This document shows, piece by piece, positions 35,862 through 43,763 of a stretch of 64,000 nucleotides of DNA (the first letter of the stretch is position 1; each line of letters opens with the position of its first letter). The position numbers and the translations under genes are program-made. The notes under the pieces were generated by a model. The model was given only the letters and a program-made list of their open reading frames with translations. It was not told the origin of the DNA and did not search any database. Origin of the DNA: a virus; the IMG/VR virus record IMGVR_UViG_3300012039_000002, positions 99,356 through 163,355 of that record. One strand, given 5' to 3'.

Positions 35862-36796
35862 AGTATGATTTTTACATTCATACGTATGACGACGACCCGA
35901 CGCAAATTTTGGATCAAATAAAACAATTTCATCCATCTGCTAGAGCAATTTTAATTTCCGACGGCGGGAAAAAAGATTGGAACACTCAATACTTCCATAA
36001 ATTTGCTGATCGTCTTGAGAATAAGAGCTCTAAGTGGATTACTCGATGGTGGGATGTTACAAGAATCTATAATTCTGATTTCATTATAAGAGTAGATCCT
36101 GATTCTACAATCAGCGGGTCATTCAAAGATCCATTTCCATTAGCCGACTATTTTGGACACATTACAAGCTATCATAATTTTGGCGAAGAAAAGAAATTTA
36201 TTATTCACGCTGGCTTTGGTTTGTTTATAACAAAGCGTTTTGTGAATCTTGTGTACGATCAAGTAACAGATGAAAAGTTTTTAAAGAAAGAGTTCATGTA
36301 TAGAAACACATTAGTTTCAAACGAAAAAATATTGGCTTATTTAGCTTCTCAGAATGACATCTTGCCAGTCGAATATGATTCTGGTATAAAGCACAAGGCT
36401 CGCAGTATCGCCGACATTAGAAACGCAACTAGAGATAGCATAGATCTCGGCCAATTTGCTACTAAGTATGCTGAAAAAGTTAGAATTGCTGAAGAAGCTG
36501 AAAAAGCACTGCAAATAAGGAGAGAACAAGATGCTAAGCTTAAAGTCGACGAAGATGCTAGACTGAAAGCCGAACTTGAAGTAAAACGGACAGCTGAACT
36601 CAAAAAAGAGGCTAACCGCCAGCGGATAGAGAGCTTAAAAGACTCGGCTAAGCCAAGCGCTAGCGATACGATAGAAGATGTTGAAAGAAAATTGGGCGTA
36701 CTAAAATCACTGTATCTTGAAAAAGTAATTACTCAAAAAGAGTTTTTTGTGTCTACTAATAGTGTAAGAAATGCTATTAGTGAGAAAGAATCTTAA
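35855..36796 (+). CDS. GT-A-like glycosyltransferase with coiled-coil tail
   Basis: A 313-residue protein. Residues 1-195 look like a small GT-A fold (YDFYIHTYDDDP, ARAILISDGG, RVDPDST as a DxD-type metal site, HAGFGLFITKRFV). Residues 205-275 are a Glu/Lys/Ala-rich coiled coil, followed by a helical C-terminus (TIEDVERKLGVLKSLYLEKVITQKEF). It overlaps the previous gene by 7 bp and lies between two propeller genes, suggesting it modifies or assembles them. The transferase call is moderate. Confidence 0.5.
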   Translation: MVKYDFYIHTYDDDPTQILDQIKQFHPSARAILISDGGKKDWNTQYFHKFADRLENKSSKWITRWWDVTRIYNSDFIIRVDPDSTISGSFKDPFPLADYFGHITSYHNFGEEKKFIIHAGFGLFITKRFVNLVYDQVTDEKFLKKEFMYRNTLVSNEKILAYLASQNDILPVEYDSGIKHKARSIADIRNATRDSIDLGQFATKYAEKVRIAEEAEKALQIRREQDAKLKVDEDARLKAELEVKRTAELKKEANRQRIESLKDSAKPSASDTIEDVERKLGVLKSLYLEKVITQKEFFVSTNSVRNAISEKES

Positions 36797-37627
36797 ATGG
36801 CTTCGACGCTGTATATTGCTGACAGAGACAATTTTACAATCAAGAAATTTAGCGTCACTGATTTGTCTCTTGTAGACGAAGTAGCGACAGATGACAGTCG
36901 ATATGGTAGAGCGCTAACGATTATTGAGAGTATCGTTTATATGACGACAAACAATAATCGAATACAGGTTTTTACAGATAATCCGCTTACTCATGTTATG
37001 ACGTCGGGAACATATTCGGCAGGCACTCTGTATGCATTATCAGACGACGAAACAGTTCTATATTTAATTACAGATACCGGAAATGGAATACGACGAATAG
37101 ATAAAGACACTCTGCTATTTCTTACTGGATTCACAACACCAAAGGGATATACTATTAAAATATTCAACGGCAAGTCTTACAACAATACGTTAGCAGCACC
37201 ACAAACAGTAAATAAATACGACTTATCCGATTTCAATACGATAGAAGACTCATTTACAACACCAGATTCGGCACAGGCTTTAAGCTTTTACGCAAACGAC
37301 AATTATTTTATGGTATCAACTTCAGGAAACTTGTATCGCTGTGATCTTGCTACAATGACTTTCGAAGATTCGGTTACTAAATTGTCTCTATTCGGCAATA
37401 ACTATAATATAAAAGGCATTGTATGCGACAGCACTTATGTTTATGTATGTGGTAATCCCACCGAGGTTGGAGCCTCAAAGATTGCCAAGGTTCTTATTAG
37501 TGATCTGTCAATCGATCAATCAGTTAACGTGCTCGATACGGGACGGTTAGAATCTATAGAAATAATATTAGATGAAGCGCCGCCTTTTGTCGCTGGTCCG
37601 AATTCTTTTGGAAATATAGTGTGGTAA
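36797..37627 (+). CDS. beta-propeller protein with FGNIVW terminus
   Basis: A 276-residue protein opening STLYIADRDNFTIKKFSVTDLSLVDEV. Blade-like units recur (VYMTTNNNRIQVF, VLYLITDTGNGIRRID, YFMVSTSGNLYRCDL, YVYVCGNPTEVGASKIAKV). It ends NSFGNIVW, like the 35535 protein. Likely a virion propeller related to the 33307 protein. Confidence 0.6.
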   Translation: MASTLYIADRDNFTIKKFSVTDLSLVDEVATDDSRYGRALTIIESIVYMTTNNNRIQVFTDNPLTHVMTSGTYSAGTLYALSDDETVLYLITDTGNGIRRIDKDTLLFLTGFTTPKGYTIKIFNGKSYNNTLAAPQTVNKYDLSDFNTIEDSFTTPDSAQALSFYANDNYFMVSTSGNLYRCDLATMTFEDSVTKLSLFGNNYNIKGIVCDSTYVYVCGNPTEVGASKIAKVLISDLSIDQSVNVLDTGRLESIEIILDEAPPFVAGPNSFGNIVW

Positions 37628-37628
37628 T

Positions 37629-39095
37629 ATGAAACCTGGCGACCAGAAGCCGAATCACAAGTACATTCGTAGAGTGCCTGATAGCAAGGGCGGTTGGAAG
37701 TACGTCTACGAAGAGTCGCAAGAAAGACTGCCTACGAAGCATGAGGAAGTTGTGGAAGCTAAAAAATACCCATTTAATATTGAGCTGGGCTTTAAGACTT
37801 TGGCAATCATTGACAAGCTTAAAGCTGCAGGACACGAGTCGTATGTTGTTGGCGGTTGTGTAAGAGACGCATTGCTTGGAAAACAGCCAAAAGACTTCGA
37901 TATCGTAACTTCAGCTAAGCCCAACCAGATTCAAGAGCTGTTTGGTATTCCCGGTTCAGTAGGTGCTAAGTTTGCTGTGAATATAGTTGACGGCCACGAA
38001 GTTGCGTCTTATAGAATTGATGATGAGGAAGCTACAAGCGCCAAAGAGACAGAAGTGTCTTTGGCTTCTTCAGTTGATGAAGACATGAGACGCAGAGATT
38101 TTACTGTAAATGCTCTTGTCTATGATCCAGAAACAAGACAAGTGTTTGATTTTGTTGGCGGTTTAGACGACGCTAAGAATAGAGTGCTTCGATTTGTGGG
38201 AGACCCTGACAAGAGAATCAAGCAAGATCCTATGAGAATGCTTCGTGCTATTCGTTTTGCTAATAGTAAGGACCTGTCTATTGACATAGAGTCTTTCAAG
38301 GCACTACAGCGAAACATGCCGCTGATTAAGAAAGAGGCACCTGAAAGAATATCTGCTGAAATAATGAAAATGTTTGAGTCAAGAGATACACTCACGGGTC
38401 TCTATCTGATGCTTACTACTGGCTTCTTAAAGGAAGTGATACCTGAGTTGTACGAGGGCTTTGAAGTTGAGCAAAACAAGCATCACGCTGAGTCGATTCT
38501 AATGCACAATATGCTTGCAGCTGACGCAATTAAAAAGAAAGATCCTGTGCTTAAGCTAGCGCTTTTGCTGCATGATGTGGGAAAAGTTAAGACAAAAGAG
38601 CTGAATCCTGAAACAGGCGACTACAACTTTTTAGGCCACGAAACTGTGGGTGCCGATATGGCTCGCAAGATCATGCGTCGCTTAAAGTTCTCAACAGAAC
38701 AAACAGATAAAGTTGACAATATTATTCGTCATCATATGTACTATTTTACTGATGAGACTAAAGACAAAACGATCAAGAAGTTTATGGCACTGCCAGAATT
38801 CAGAAACATACTGCGTGCAAGATTGGCTGATAGAAAAGCTAATTTAGCTAAAAAGGGAGTTCCCTACTCGTTTAAGAAGCTCATCAGAAAGATTAGGGTT
38901 ATTCAGACGACCAAACAGCCCGTGACAGTGAAAGACTTGGCTATAAATGGAAGAGACTTGATGGATTTGGGGCTTAAGCCAGGGCCGTTGTTTGGTAAGT
39001 TTCTCAACAACGCACTTGAACTAGTGCTTGAACAGCCAGAACAGAATCAAAAAGAGATTTTATTAGAGTTTGCTAAGAAGGAGTTCGGTCAATAA
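37629..39095 (+). CDS. cca: CCA-adding tRNA nucleotidyltransferase with N-terminal tag
   Basis: A 488-residue class II polymerase-beta enzyme. Core motifs: YVVGGCVRDALLG at 72-84; catalytic D89-F-D91; RRDFTVNAL at 155-163; DPMRMLRAIRFA at 200-211; ERISAEIMKM at 239-248. A C-terminal HD domain follows (LLLHDVGK, His315-Asp316; NIIRHHMYY). It adds or repairs the 3'-CCA end of tRNA. Unusually, residues 9-29 (NHKYIRR...GGWKYVYEES) are the same tag as in the 25175 and 29168 proteins, which ordinary CCA enzymes lack. No tRNA gene is visible in the window, so it more likely repairs damaged tRNA during infection. Confidence 0.92.
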   Translation: MKPGDQKPNHKYIRRVPDSKGGWKYVYEESQERLPTKHEEVVEAKKYPFNIELGFKTLAIIDKLKAAGHESYVVGGCVRDALLGKQPKDFDIVTSAKPNQIQELFGIPGSVGAKFAVNIVDGHEVASYRIDDEEATSAKETEVSLASSVDEDMRRRDFTVNALVYDPETRQVFDFVGGLDDAKNRVLRFVGDPDKRIKQDPMRMLRAIRFANSKDLSIDIESFKALQRNMPLIKKEAPERISAEIMKMFESRDTLTGLYLMLTTGFLKEVIPELYEGFEVEQNKHHAESILMHNMLAADAIKKKDPVLKLALLLHDVGKVKTKELNPETGDYNFLGHETVGADMARKIMRRLKFSTEQTDKVDNIIRHHMYYFTDETKDKTIKKFMALPEFRNILRARLADRKANLAKKGVPYSFKKLIRKIRVIQTTKQPVTVKDLAINGRDLMDLGLKPGPLFGKFLNNALELVLEQPEQNQKEILLEFAKKEFGQ

Positions 39096-40156
39096 TGGCT
39101 ACCATTGTAACTAGATACGTCGACCCTAATTCGTCAGGTGGAAACGGCACCACAAATGCTTTATCTGGTGCTAATGCTGCTTATGCTTCGCTTTTTTCTT
39201 GGGAAGCGAATAGAAGAAGGAATCTTGTTTCGGCGGACGAAATCGAAAAAGTCATTTGTTCGTCAAATGACGGTGGAGAAGGCGCCCATTTAGCCGATAC
39301 AACATATTGTGCTATTGATGTAGGAACAGGATGGACGGTTGATTCTGGACATTTTATTTATTTGCAGGGTGCAACTAAACCAGGTGCAAAGTGGAACGAT
39401 AACATATATAGAATGATTAGAAATAACGCAGGCAGTTTTGCCTGTTTGCAGTCGAGTCAAACATATACGCTTATTGACGGCATGCAATTTCAAAGAACAG
39501 GAACTGGTTCAGGAAATGTTTCCCCGCTATACAGCGCTAGAGTCGGTAGTATCACAAGAAATTGTTTCATAAGAAATTCCATTACTAGCGGAACCTATGC
39601 GATGGGATGTTATTCGGGTGGTGAAAATAACGTTTACATATATAATAATGTTTATTTGCTTGACGGAACTCTTACTTCAAAGTTTGGAATTTATAGCTAC
39701 TGGACTAACTTCTATGCTTGGAATTGCACCGTTATTTGTAAAAATGGTTACACTGCGGGCGGCGGTGTTAGAGGAGAAATTGCTAATTGTGTGAATGCAA
39801 AAAATCTCCTTGTTAGAGGCTTTGGTGACGGATTTGCAGGGAATCTAACGGCTTCGTCCGACTATAATAGTAGTGACATTTCAGGCGACGCAGTAAATAC
39901 GGGCGGGTCTGGAAACGATAATACTGCTTCTCCGTGGTATTCTGGCGCTACAGCCGATGCTGACATATTTGTAGACGCTGCAAATAATGACTATCATCTA
40001 AAGCCGGGAACGATATTCAAGGGTGTTGGCACTAATCTTTCAGTCTCGTTTACAGAAGACATTGATGGTCAAACGAGACCTTTTTTATGGGATCTTGGTG
40101 CTGATCAACAAAATTTTAGAACAAGTGGTCCCTTTCCATTTCCTAAGATGAGTTAG
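39095..40156 (+). CDS. right-handed beta-helix tailspike-like protein
   Basis: A 353-residue protein starting on the last base of the CCA gene. It opens VTRYVDPNSSGGNGTTNAL...YASLFSWEA, the usual start of pectate-lyase-like beta-helix proteins. Repeated short strands with Asn turns follow (YTLIDGMQFQRTG, ITRNCFIRNS, NVYIYNNVYLLDG, FYAWNCTVICKNG, VNAKNLLVRG). It ends with DYHLKPGTIFKGVGTN...DIDGQTRP, also typical of the class. Likely a virion adhesin or depolymerase. Confidence 0.75.
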   Translation: MATIVTRYVDPNSSGGNGTTNALSGANAAYASLFSWEANRRRNLVSADEIEKVICSSNDGGEGAHLADTTYCAIDVGTGWTVDSGHFIYLQGATKPGAKWNDNIYRMIRNNAGSFACLQSSQTYTLIDGMQFQRTGTGSGNVSPLYSARVGSITRNCFIRNSITSGTYAMGCYSGGENNVYIYNNVYLLDGTLTSKFGIYSYWTNFYAWNCTVICKNGYTAGGGVRGEIANCVNAKNLLVRGFGDGFAGNLTASSDYNSSDISGDAVNTGGSGNDNTASPWYSGATADADIFVDAANNDYHLKPGTIFKGVGTNLSVSFTEDIDGQTRPFLWDLGADQQNFRTSGPFPFPKMS

Positions 40157-40166
40157 AGGTAATATA

Positions 40167-40805
40167 ATGACGGCACCCGCGGGTAATTGGGTACAAAAAG
40201 CTTCAGATAGCTTTGTTAGAGCTAATGAGAATCCGCTTTCAGGCGGAGGCAATTGGAGTGGTCAGGGTCGGTTTTGTTATCTAACGAGCAATACGGTTTT
40301 CGGCACTGTTAACGGCGCGTCGAATGTTTCCGTCTGGACAGCTAGAACATGGCTTCCAGATCAATATGCTACAGTGTGGGCACCGACATACAGTGGCGGC
40401 AACTTACAAGGGCCTGCTTTGCGATGTACAGGTGGCGGGGCGAATGACGGATATTATTTCAGATTTAGAAGAGGCCCTGGCGCTAATAACAGCACAACAG
40501 ATCTTCTATACAAGACAGGCATTGATTCCGGTGGGTCAATCTCTTATTCGTTTACTCAAGCAAATGTCAATTCTCTTGTTTCTGGTTACATAACTGTGTA
40601 CATCAAAGGATGGGACTTTACTGCAGTAGATGAAGTCACCGGATTAGTGTTCTGTACGGCTACCGATTCTGGTCAACGTTTCGCGACTGGTTCTCCCGGC
40701 GTGCATGTATATACTGCTTTTGGAACTCCAGGTGTAATTGGTCCGTGGACTGGCGGAGAAGATATCGGTCGTGTTCGCTATCCAATTGTGTCGTTCAAGG
40801 GATAA
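40167..40805 (+). CDS. jelly-roll-like tail protein
   Basis: A 212-residue protein (WVQKASDSFVRANENPLSGGGNWSG...) whose start matches that of the next gene. SDSFxRAxENPLS-type openings precede concanavalin-like beta-sandwiches in phage tail proteins. Ribosome site GAGG. Probably a surface carbohydrate-binding protein. Confidence 0.6.
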   Translation: MTAPAGNWVQKASDSFVRANENPLSGGGNWSGQGRFCYLTSNTVFGTVNGASNVSVWTARTWLPDQYATVWAPTYSGGNLQGPALRCTGGGANDGYYFRFRRGPGANNSTTDLLYKTGIDSGGSISYSFTQANVNSLVSGYITVYIKGWDFTAVDEVTGLVFCTATDSGQRFATGSPGVHVYTAFGTPGVIGPWTGGEDIGRVRYPIVSFKG

Positions 40806-40839
40806 ACAATGGTTATGTTTGTAAGCGAGGCAGGTAGCA

Positions 40840-41442
40840 ATGGCTTGGTATGAAAAAGCAACAGATGATTTCAATCGTGCTGATGAAAACCCTCTATCTA
40901 AAGGCGGGATGTGGCAAGGGTGGTCTGACAGACCTAAGATGAAAGTTCTTAGCAATGTCGCAACACTAAATACTTTTGCTGTGTTTAATTTTTCAATGTA
41001 TACTGGCGTTCGATTCGGCCCAAATCAATACGTTCAGAGTACAAATGCTGGGACGTCGGGATATATGGGTCATGTACTAAGAGCTAATGGAATGCCCGGT
41101 TCGAGTGCTGCTGCTTCTTGGTATTTCGTGTATTGGAATTCAGGAAATAATCTCGTCAACATGTTTAGAATACTAAATGGCGTTGGCACTCAAATAATTA
41201 CGAACGCTGCTGGAAACTCTGCTGCAGGAACATTTAGATCTGAATTCATAGGTTCCAATTTTAAATTGTACAGAAATAGTGTTCAAATTGCTACTGTTAA
41301 TGATTCCGTAATCCCAACTGGGTATCCCGGTATCTGTCTTAATGACACGCCCGCCGTTCATAACAACTTTTCAGCTGGAGATGACGGTACTGGTCTTTTT
41401 TCTCCTTTCCCCGCGGGCCGACCTTCAGCTTTAAATCAATAA
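40840..41442 (+). CDS. jelly-roll-like tail protein, second copy
   Basis: A 200-residue paralogue of the preceding gene (WYEKATDDFNRADENPLSKGGMWQGW). Concanavalin-like strands recur (GYMGHVLRANG, SWYFVYWNSGNNLVNMF, FRSEFIGSNFKLYRNSVQIATV). The 34-bp gap before it holds only a short overlapping reading frame that I do not call. It is the last structural gene before a terminator. Confidence 0.6.
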   Translation: MAWYEKATDDFNRADENPLSKGGMWQGWSDRPKMKVLSNVATLNTFAVFNFSMYTGVRFGPNQYVQSTNAGTSGYMGHVLRANGMPGSSAAASWYFVYWNSGNNLVNMFRILNGVGTQIITNAAGNSAAGTFRSEFIGSNFKLYRNSVQIATVNDSVIPTGYPGICLNDTPAVHNNFSAGDDGTGLFSPFPAGRPSALNQ

Positions 41443-41530
41443 ACAACACGTACGACATTTGAATCGATTAAATCACAGTATCTTCCTAATTTAGTAGTAA
41501 ATCATACAAACATGCCGAACCAGAAAACGT

Positions 41531-41566
41531 AGGCACCACGCGGACGCGTCGGTGTCTTTTTGTTTT
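41531..41566 (+). terminator. rho-independent terminator
   Basis: GGCACC-ACGC...GCGT-CGGTGTC forms a strong hairpin followed by TTTTTGTTTT. It closes the long structural operon just before the CxxCH-protein gene. Confidence 0.8.
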
Positions 41567-41583
41567 AACGATTGGAGGGAGTG

Positions 41584-41958
41584 ATGAAGAGGTTATTTTT
41601 TGCCGTACTGTTGATGGCGACGGCGACATCTGCTATGGCTGTGTCATCATATTTGACATCATTCAATACTAAGTATGGAACATCAGCGACAGTGCTGAAC
41701 ACTTGTTTAATATGTCACAATGCAAGTGCAACAGGCGGCAGACTCAATAGCAGAAATCCTTACGGTGCAGCCTGGGAAAATGCTGGAGGCGATACTGCTG
41801 CGTATGCTTCTATTGAGCCACAAGATTCGGACGGTGATAGTTTCACTAACATCGTAGAAATAACGGCAAGAACATTTCCGGGTAATGCAACAAGCTTCCC
41901 AATTGTTGTCAAAACTCCAAACGCTCCTACGAACTTGAATGTTCAGCCGGTGCAATAA
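41584..41958 (+). CDS. secreted CxxCH (c-type cytochrome-like) protein with EF-hand loop
   Basis: A 124-residue protein; ATG 41584 lies behind GGAGGGA (TTG 41572 and GTG 41581 are poorer). The signal peptide MKRLFFAVLLMATATSAMA is clear. Mature residues include CLICH, a haem-c attachment motif, then NPYGAAWENAGG and DSDGDSFTNIVE, a textbook EF-hand loop (D-x-D-x-D...E). This order resembles small monohaem proteins of metal-respiring bacteria. A periplasmic cytochrome on a phage is unusual; a distal haem ligand cannot be picked out by eye. Terminators lie on both sides of the pair it forms with the next gene. Confidence 0.7.
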   Translation: MKRLFFAVLLMATATSAMAVSSYLTSFNTKYGTSATVLNTCLICHNASATGGRLNSRNPYGAAWENAGGDTAAYASIEPQDSDGDSFTNIVEITARTFPGNATSFPIVVKTPNAPTNLNVQPVQ

Positions 41959-41973
41959 TACGAGGTGAAATAA

Positions 41974-42903
41974 ATGAACAGATTTTCTACATTTTTAGCA
42001 GCGACTATAGTATCTATTGCGGCATTTGTCATGTCTGGATGCGGTTCTTCTCCTCCGGGAAATCCACCGCCAACAGGTAATGCGCCAACACTTTCAGCAA
42101 CTGCGACACAGCCTGTTGCGAATGGCGATGGATCTTATAGTTCGACAATCAATTGGCAGACAACTAATGCTACTGAGGTAGCTATTTCGGGTTATCCGCC
42201 TGTGTCGGCATCTGCTGGGAGTGGATCACAGCCTGTAACGCTTACGCAGACGACCGTATATTCAGTTGTTGCTACTGGCCCTGGTGGTCGTGCTCCAGAT
42301 GTTGAAGTCACGATAACCATTTCAATGCCGGGCCCTCCAAAGCCAACCCCAGCCGTCCCTGCATCAGTCGCAGCTAACGTAACTGGAAGTGGAGAGGTTA
42401 CTGTAACATGGTCTTCGGTTTTAAATGCAACATCATACAATGTCTACGTAAATGGTGTCCTTAGACAGGCGTCTGCTACATCACCATTTGTTGTATTTCC
42501 GCTAACTAATGGTGTGCAGTATTCATTTACTGTAACGTCCGTCTACACAAACCCAGCGGGAACAGTGTTTGAAAGCGCTCAGTCATTGCCTGCTTTAGCC
42601 ACGCCTGTTGCTTCAGTGTGGGATCAGCCTGTCAATGTTACTTGGACGCTACCTACTACATATACAGACGGTAGCCCAATTGCTCTTGTAGATCAGGCCA
42701 GAACAGTTGTTACTATTTACTCTAATACAACGGGCAATGTGCCTTGGGGCATTCCACGTGCAGTATCTGCTCCCGGTGCAACATCTACACAGTTTGTCAT
42801 GACTGTTACTGAAGGAGTGTCTTACTTCTTTACCGGTACAGCTACCCTCGACGGTCAGGTCTCGACATTTGCCGTCCCTGTAAGCTCTCAGTTCTTACCA
42901 TAA
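41974..42903 (+). CDS. lipoprotein with fibronectin type III-like domains
   Basis: A 309-residue protein with a lipoprotein signal (hydrophobic stretch then MSGC, lipid Cys near residue 23) and a Pro/Gly linker. A beta domain (TLSATATQPVANGDGSYSS, WQTTNATEVAISGYPPVSAS) is followed by a fibronectin III-like domain (ANVTGSGEVTVTWSSVLNATSYNVYVNG...YSFTVTSVY) and a third, related part. It would be anchored to a membrane of a Gram-negative cell. On a phage this suggests superinfection exclusion or lysogenic conversion (inference). Confidence 0.7.
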   Translation: MNRFSTFLAATIVSIAAFVMSGCGSSPPGNPPPTGNAPTLSATATQPVANGDGSYSSTINWQTTNATEVAISGYPPVSASAGSGSQPVTLTQTTVYSVVATGPGGRAPDVEVTITISMPGPPKPTPAVPASVAANVTGSGEVTVTWSSVLNATSYNVYVNGVLRQASATSPFVVFPLTNGVQYSFTVTSVYTNPAGTVFESAQSLPALATPVASVWDQPVNVTWTLPTTYTDGSPIALVDQARTVVTIYSNTTGNVPWGIPRAVSAPGATSTQFVMTVTEGVSYFFTGTATLDGQVSTFAVPVSSQFLP

Positions 42904-42937
42904 CATTCTTACAGAAGGCTGAGAAATCAGCCCTCTT

Positions 42938-42966
42938 TAAAAGGAGTCTTCGGACTCCTTTTTTTA
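42938..42966 (+). terminator. rho-independent terminator
   Basis: AAAAGGAGTC-TTCG-GACTCCTTTTTTT is a near-perfect hairpin with a UUCG loop and T tract. It ends the cytochrome/lipoprotein unit and precedes the first TGTACA promoter. Confidence 0.92.
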
Positions 42967-42968
42967 TG

Positions 42969-42998
42969 TGTACAATCCACAATAAAGTATTATATAAT
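42969..42998 (+). promoter_or_regulatory. TGTACA/TATAAT-family promoter
   Basis: TGTACA, 18-bp spacer, TATAAT, then GATCTATCAAATGGCGGAGGTG. It is a member of the family that dominates 53.5-62.7 kb. It drives the 43026-45056 operon. Confidence 0.85.
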
Positions 42999-43025
42999 GA
43001 TCTATCAAATGGCGGAGGTGAAGAG

Positions 43026-43343
43026 ATGGGATTCATGGGAATCAATCATTGGGTTGAGTCCGATAATGCAGCGGACTTTCATGCTCATCTTCAAACAACT
43101 CTCAACACCTCGTTCAGAAATGAGCTCAGAAATAAAGCGAACGAATACAATACGCCTGGCTGGCTGAATGCTCTTCTCATTTTTAAAGAGACTCCGGGTC
43201 TGATCTTATTCCTCGATAACAAGATTCTTGATTCGATTGAAGAAAAGATCGAAAAGGATCTTGGCTATCTAAAGGGTAAAGATGGCGGAGATCTTGTCCG
43301 TAATTTTAGGGCGACAAGGTATCTTCGGAAGAGGGACGAATAA
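43026..43343 (+). CDS. unknown protein (MGFMGINHWVESDNAADF)
   Basis: A 105-residue protein; ATG 43026 follows GGAGGTGAAGAG. The start resembles small proteins with a xxDNDxAxDF opening (the DUF4259 style), but the match is loose. The rest is helical and charged (LIFKETPGLILFLDNKILDSIEEKIEKDLGYL). It is first in an operon with NADAR and RtcB. Confidence 0.5.
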   Translation: MGFMGINHWVESDNAADFHAHLQTTLNTSFRNELRNKANEYNTPGWLNALLIFKETPGLILFLDNKILDSIEEKIEKDLGYLKGKDGGDLVRNFRATRYLRKRDE

Positions 43344-43763
43344 ATGGAAGACATAAAAGGTTTCTTCGGCAAGAACAGATTTCTGTCGAATTTCTACCCT
43401 GCTGTGATAGAATACGAGGGTGTGAAATATCCAACAGTTGAACACGCTTATCAGGCGGCCAAAACTAAGGATTGGGTTCTCAGAGGACACATTTCGAGGA
43501 TGGAGACACCCTCGCAGGCTAAAAGGGCTGGTGCAACACTCAATCCGCCCGACTGGCATGAAAGAAGTCTCCAGACAATGGAGCTTCTTGTAAGGCTGAA
43601 GTTCACAACGCACACCAATCTCAAATACAAATTAATAGCTACAGGTCTTGCTGATCTTGAAGAGACTAATGAATGGCAAGACATGTTTTGGGGCGTGTGC
43701 AATGGGGTTGGTAGCAATCATCTTGGAAAGATTCTGATGAAGGTAAGAGGAGAGTTGTGGTAA
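43344..43763 (+). CDS. NADAR-domain protein (YbiA-like)
   Basis: A 139-residue protein with the NADAR core: GKNRFLSNFYPA, YEGVKYPTVEHAYQAAKT, QAKRAGATLNPPDWHE, MELLVRLKFT, LIATGLADLEETNEWQDMFWG, NHLGKILMKVR. NADAR proteins are N-glycosidases acting on ADP-ribose-type or riboflavin-pathway compounds. Some remove ADP-ribose from guanine and so reverse DarT-type toxins. Beside RtcB, and with a phage ART at 29168, this one may undo host defence or self ADP-ribosylation (inference). Confidence 0.88.
   Translation: MEDIKGFFGKNRFLSNFYPAVIEYEGVKYPTVEHAYQAAKTKDWVLRGHISRMETPSQAKRAGATLNPPDWHERSLQTMELLVRLKFTTHTNLKYKLIATGLADLEETNEWQDMFWGVCNGVGSNHLGKILMKVRGELW

Noticed and set aside
42060-42440. Possible cohesin, dockerin or surface-layer role for the lipoprotein
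   Set aside because: Only fibronectin-like strands and a lipobox are visible; no dockerin or surface-layer motif is present.
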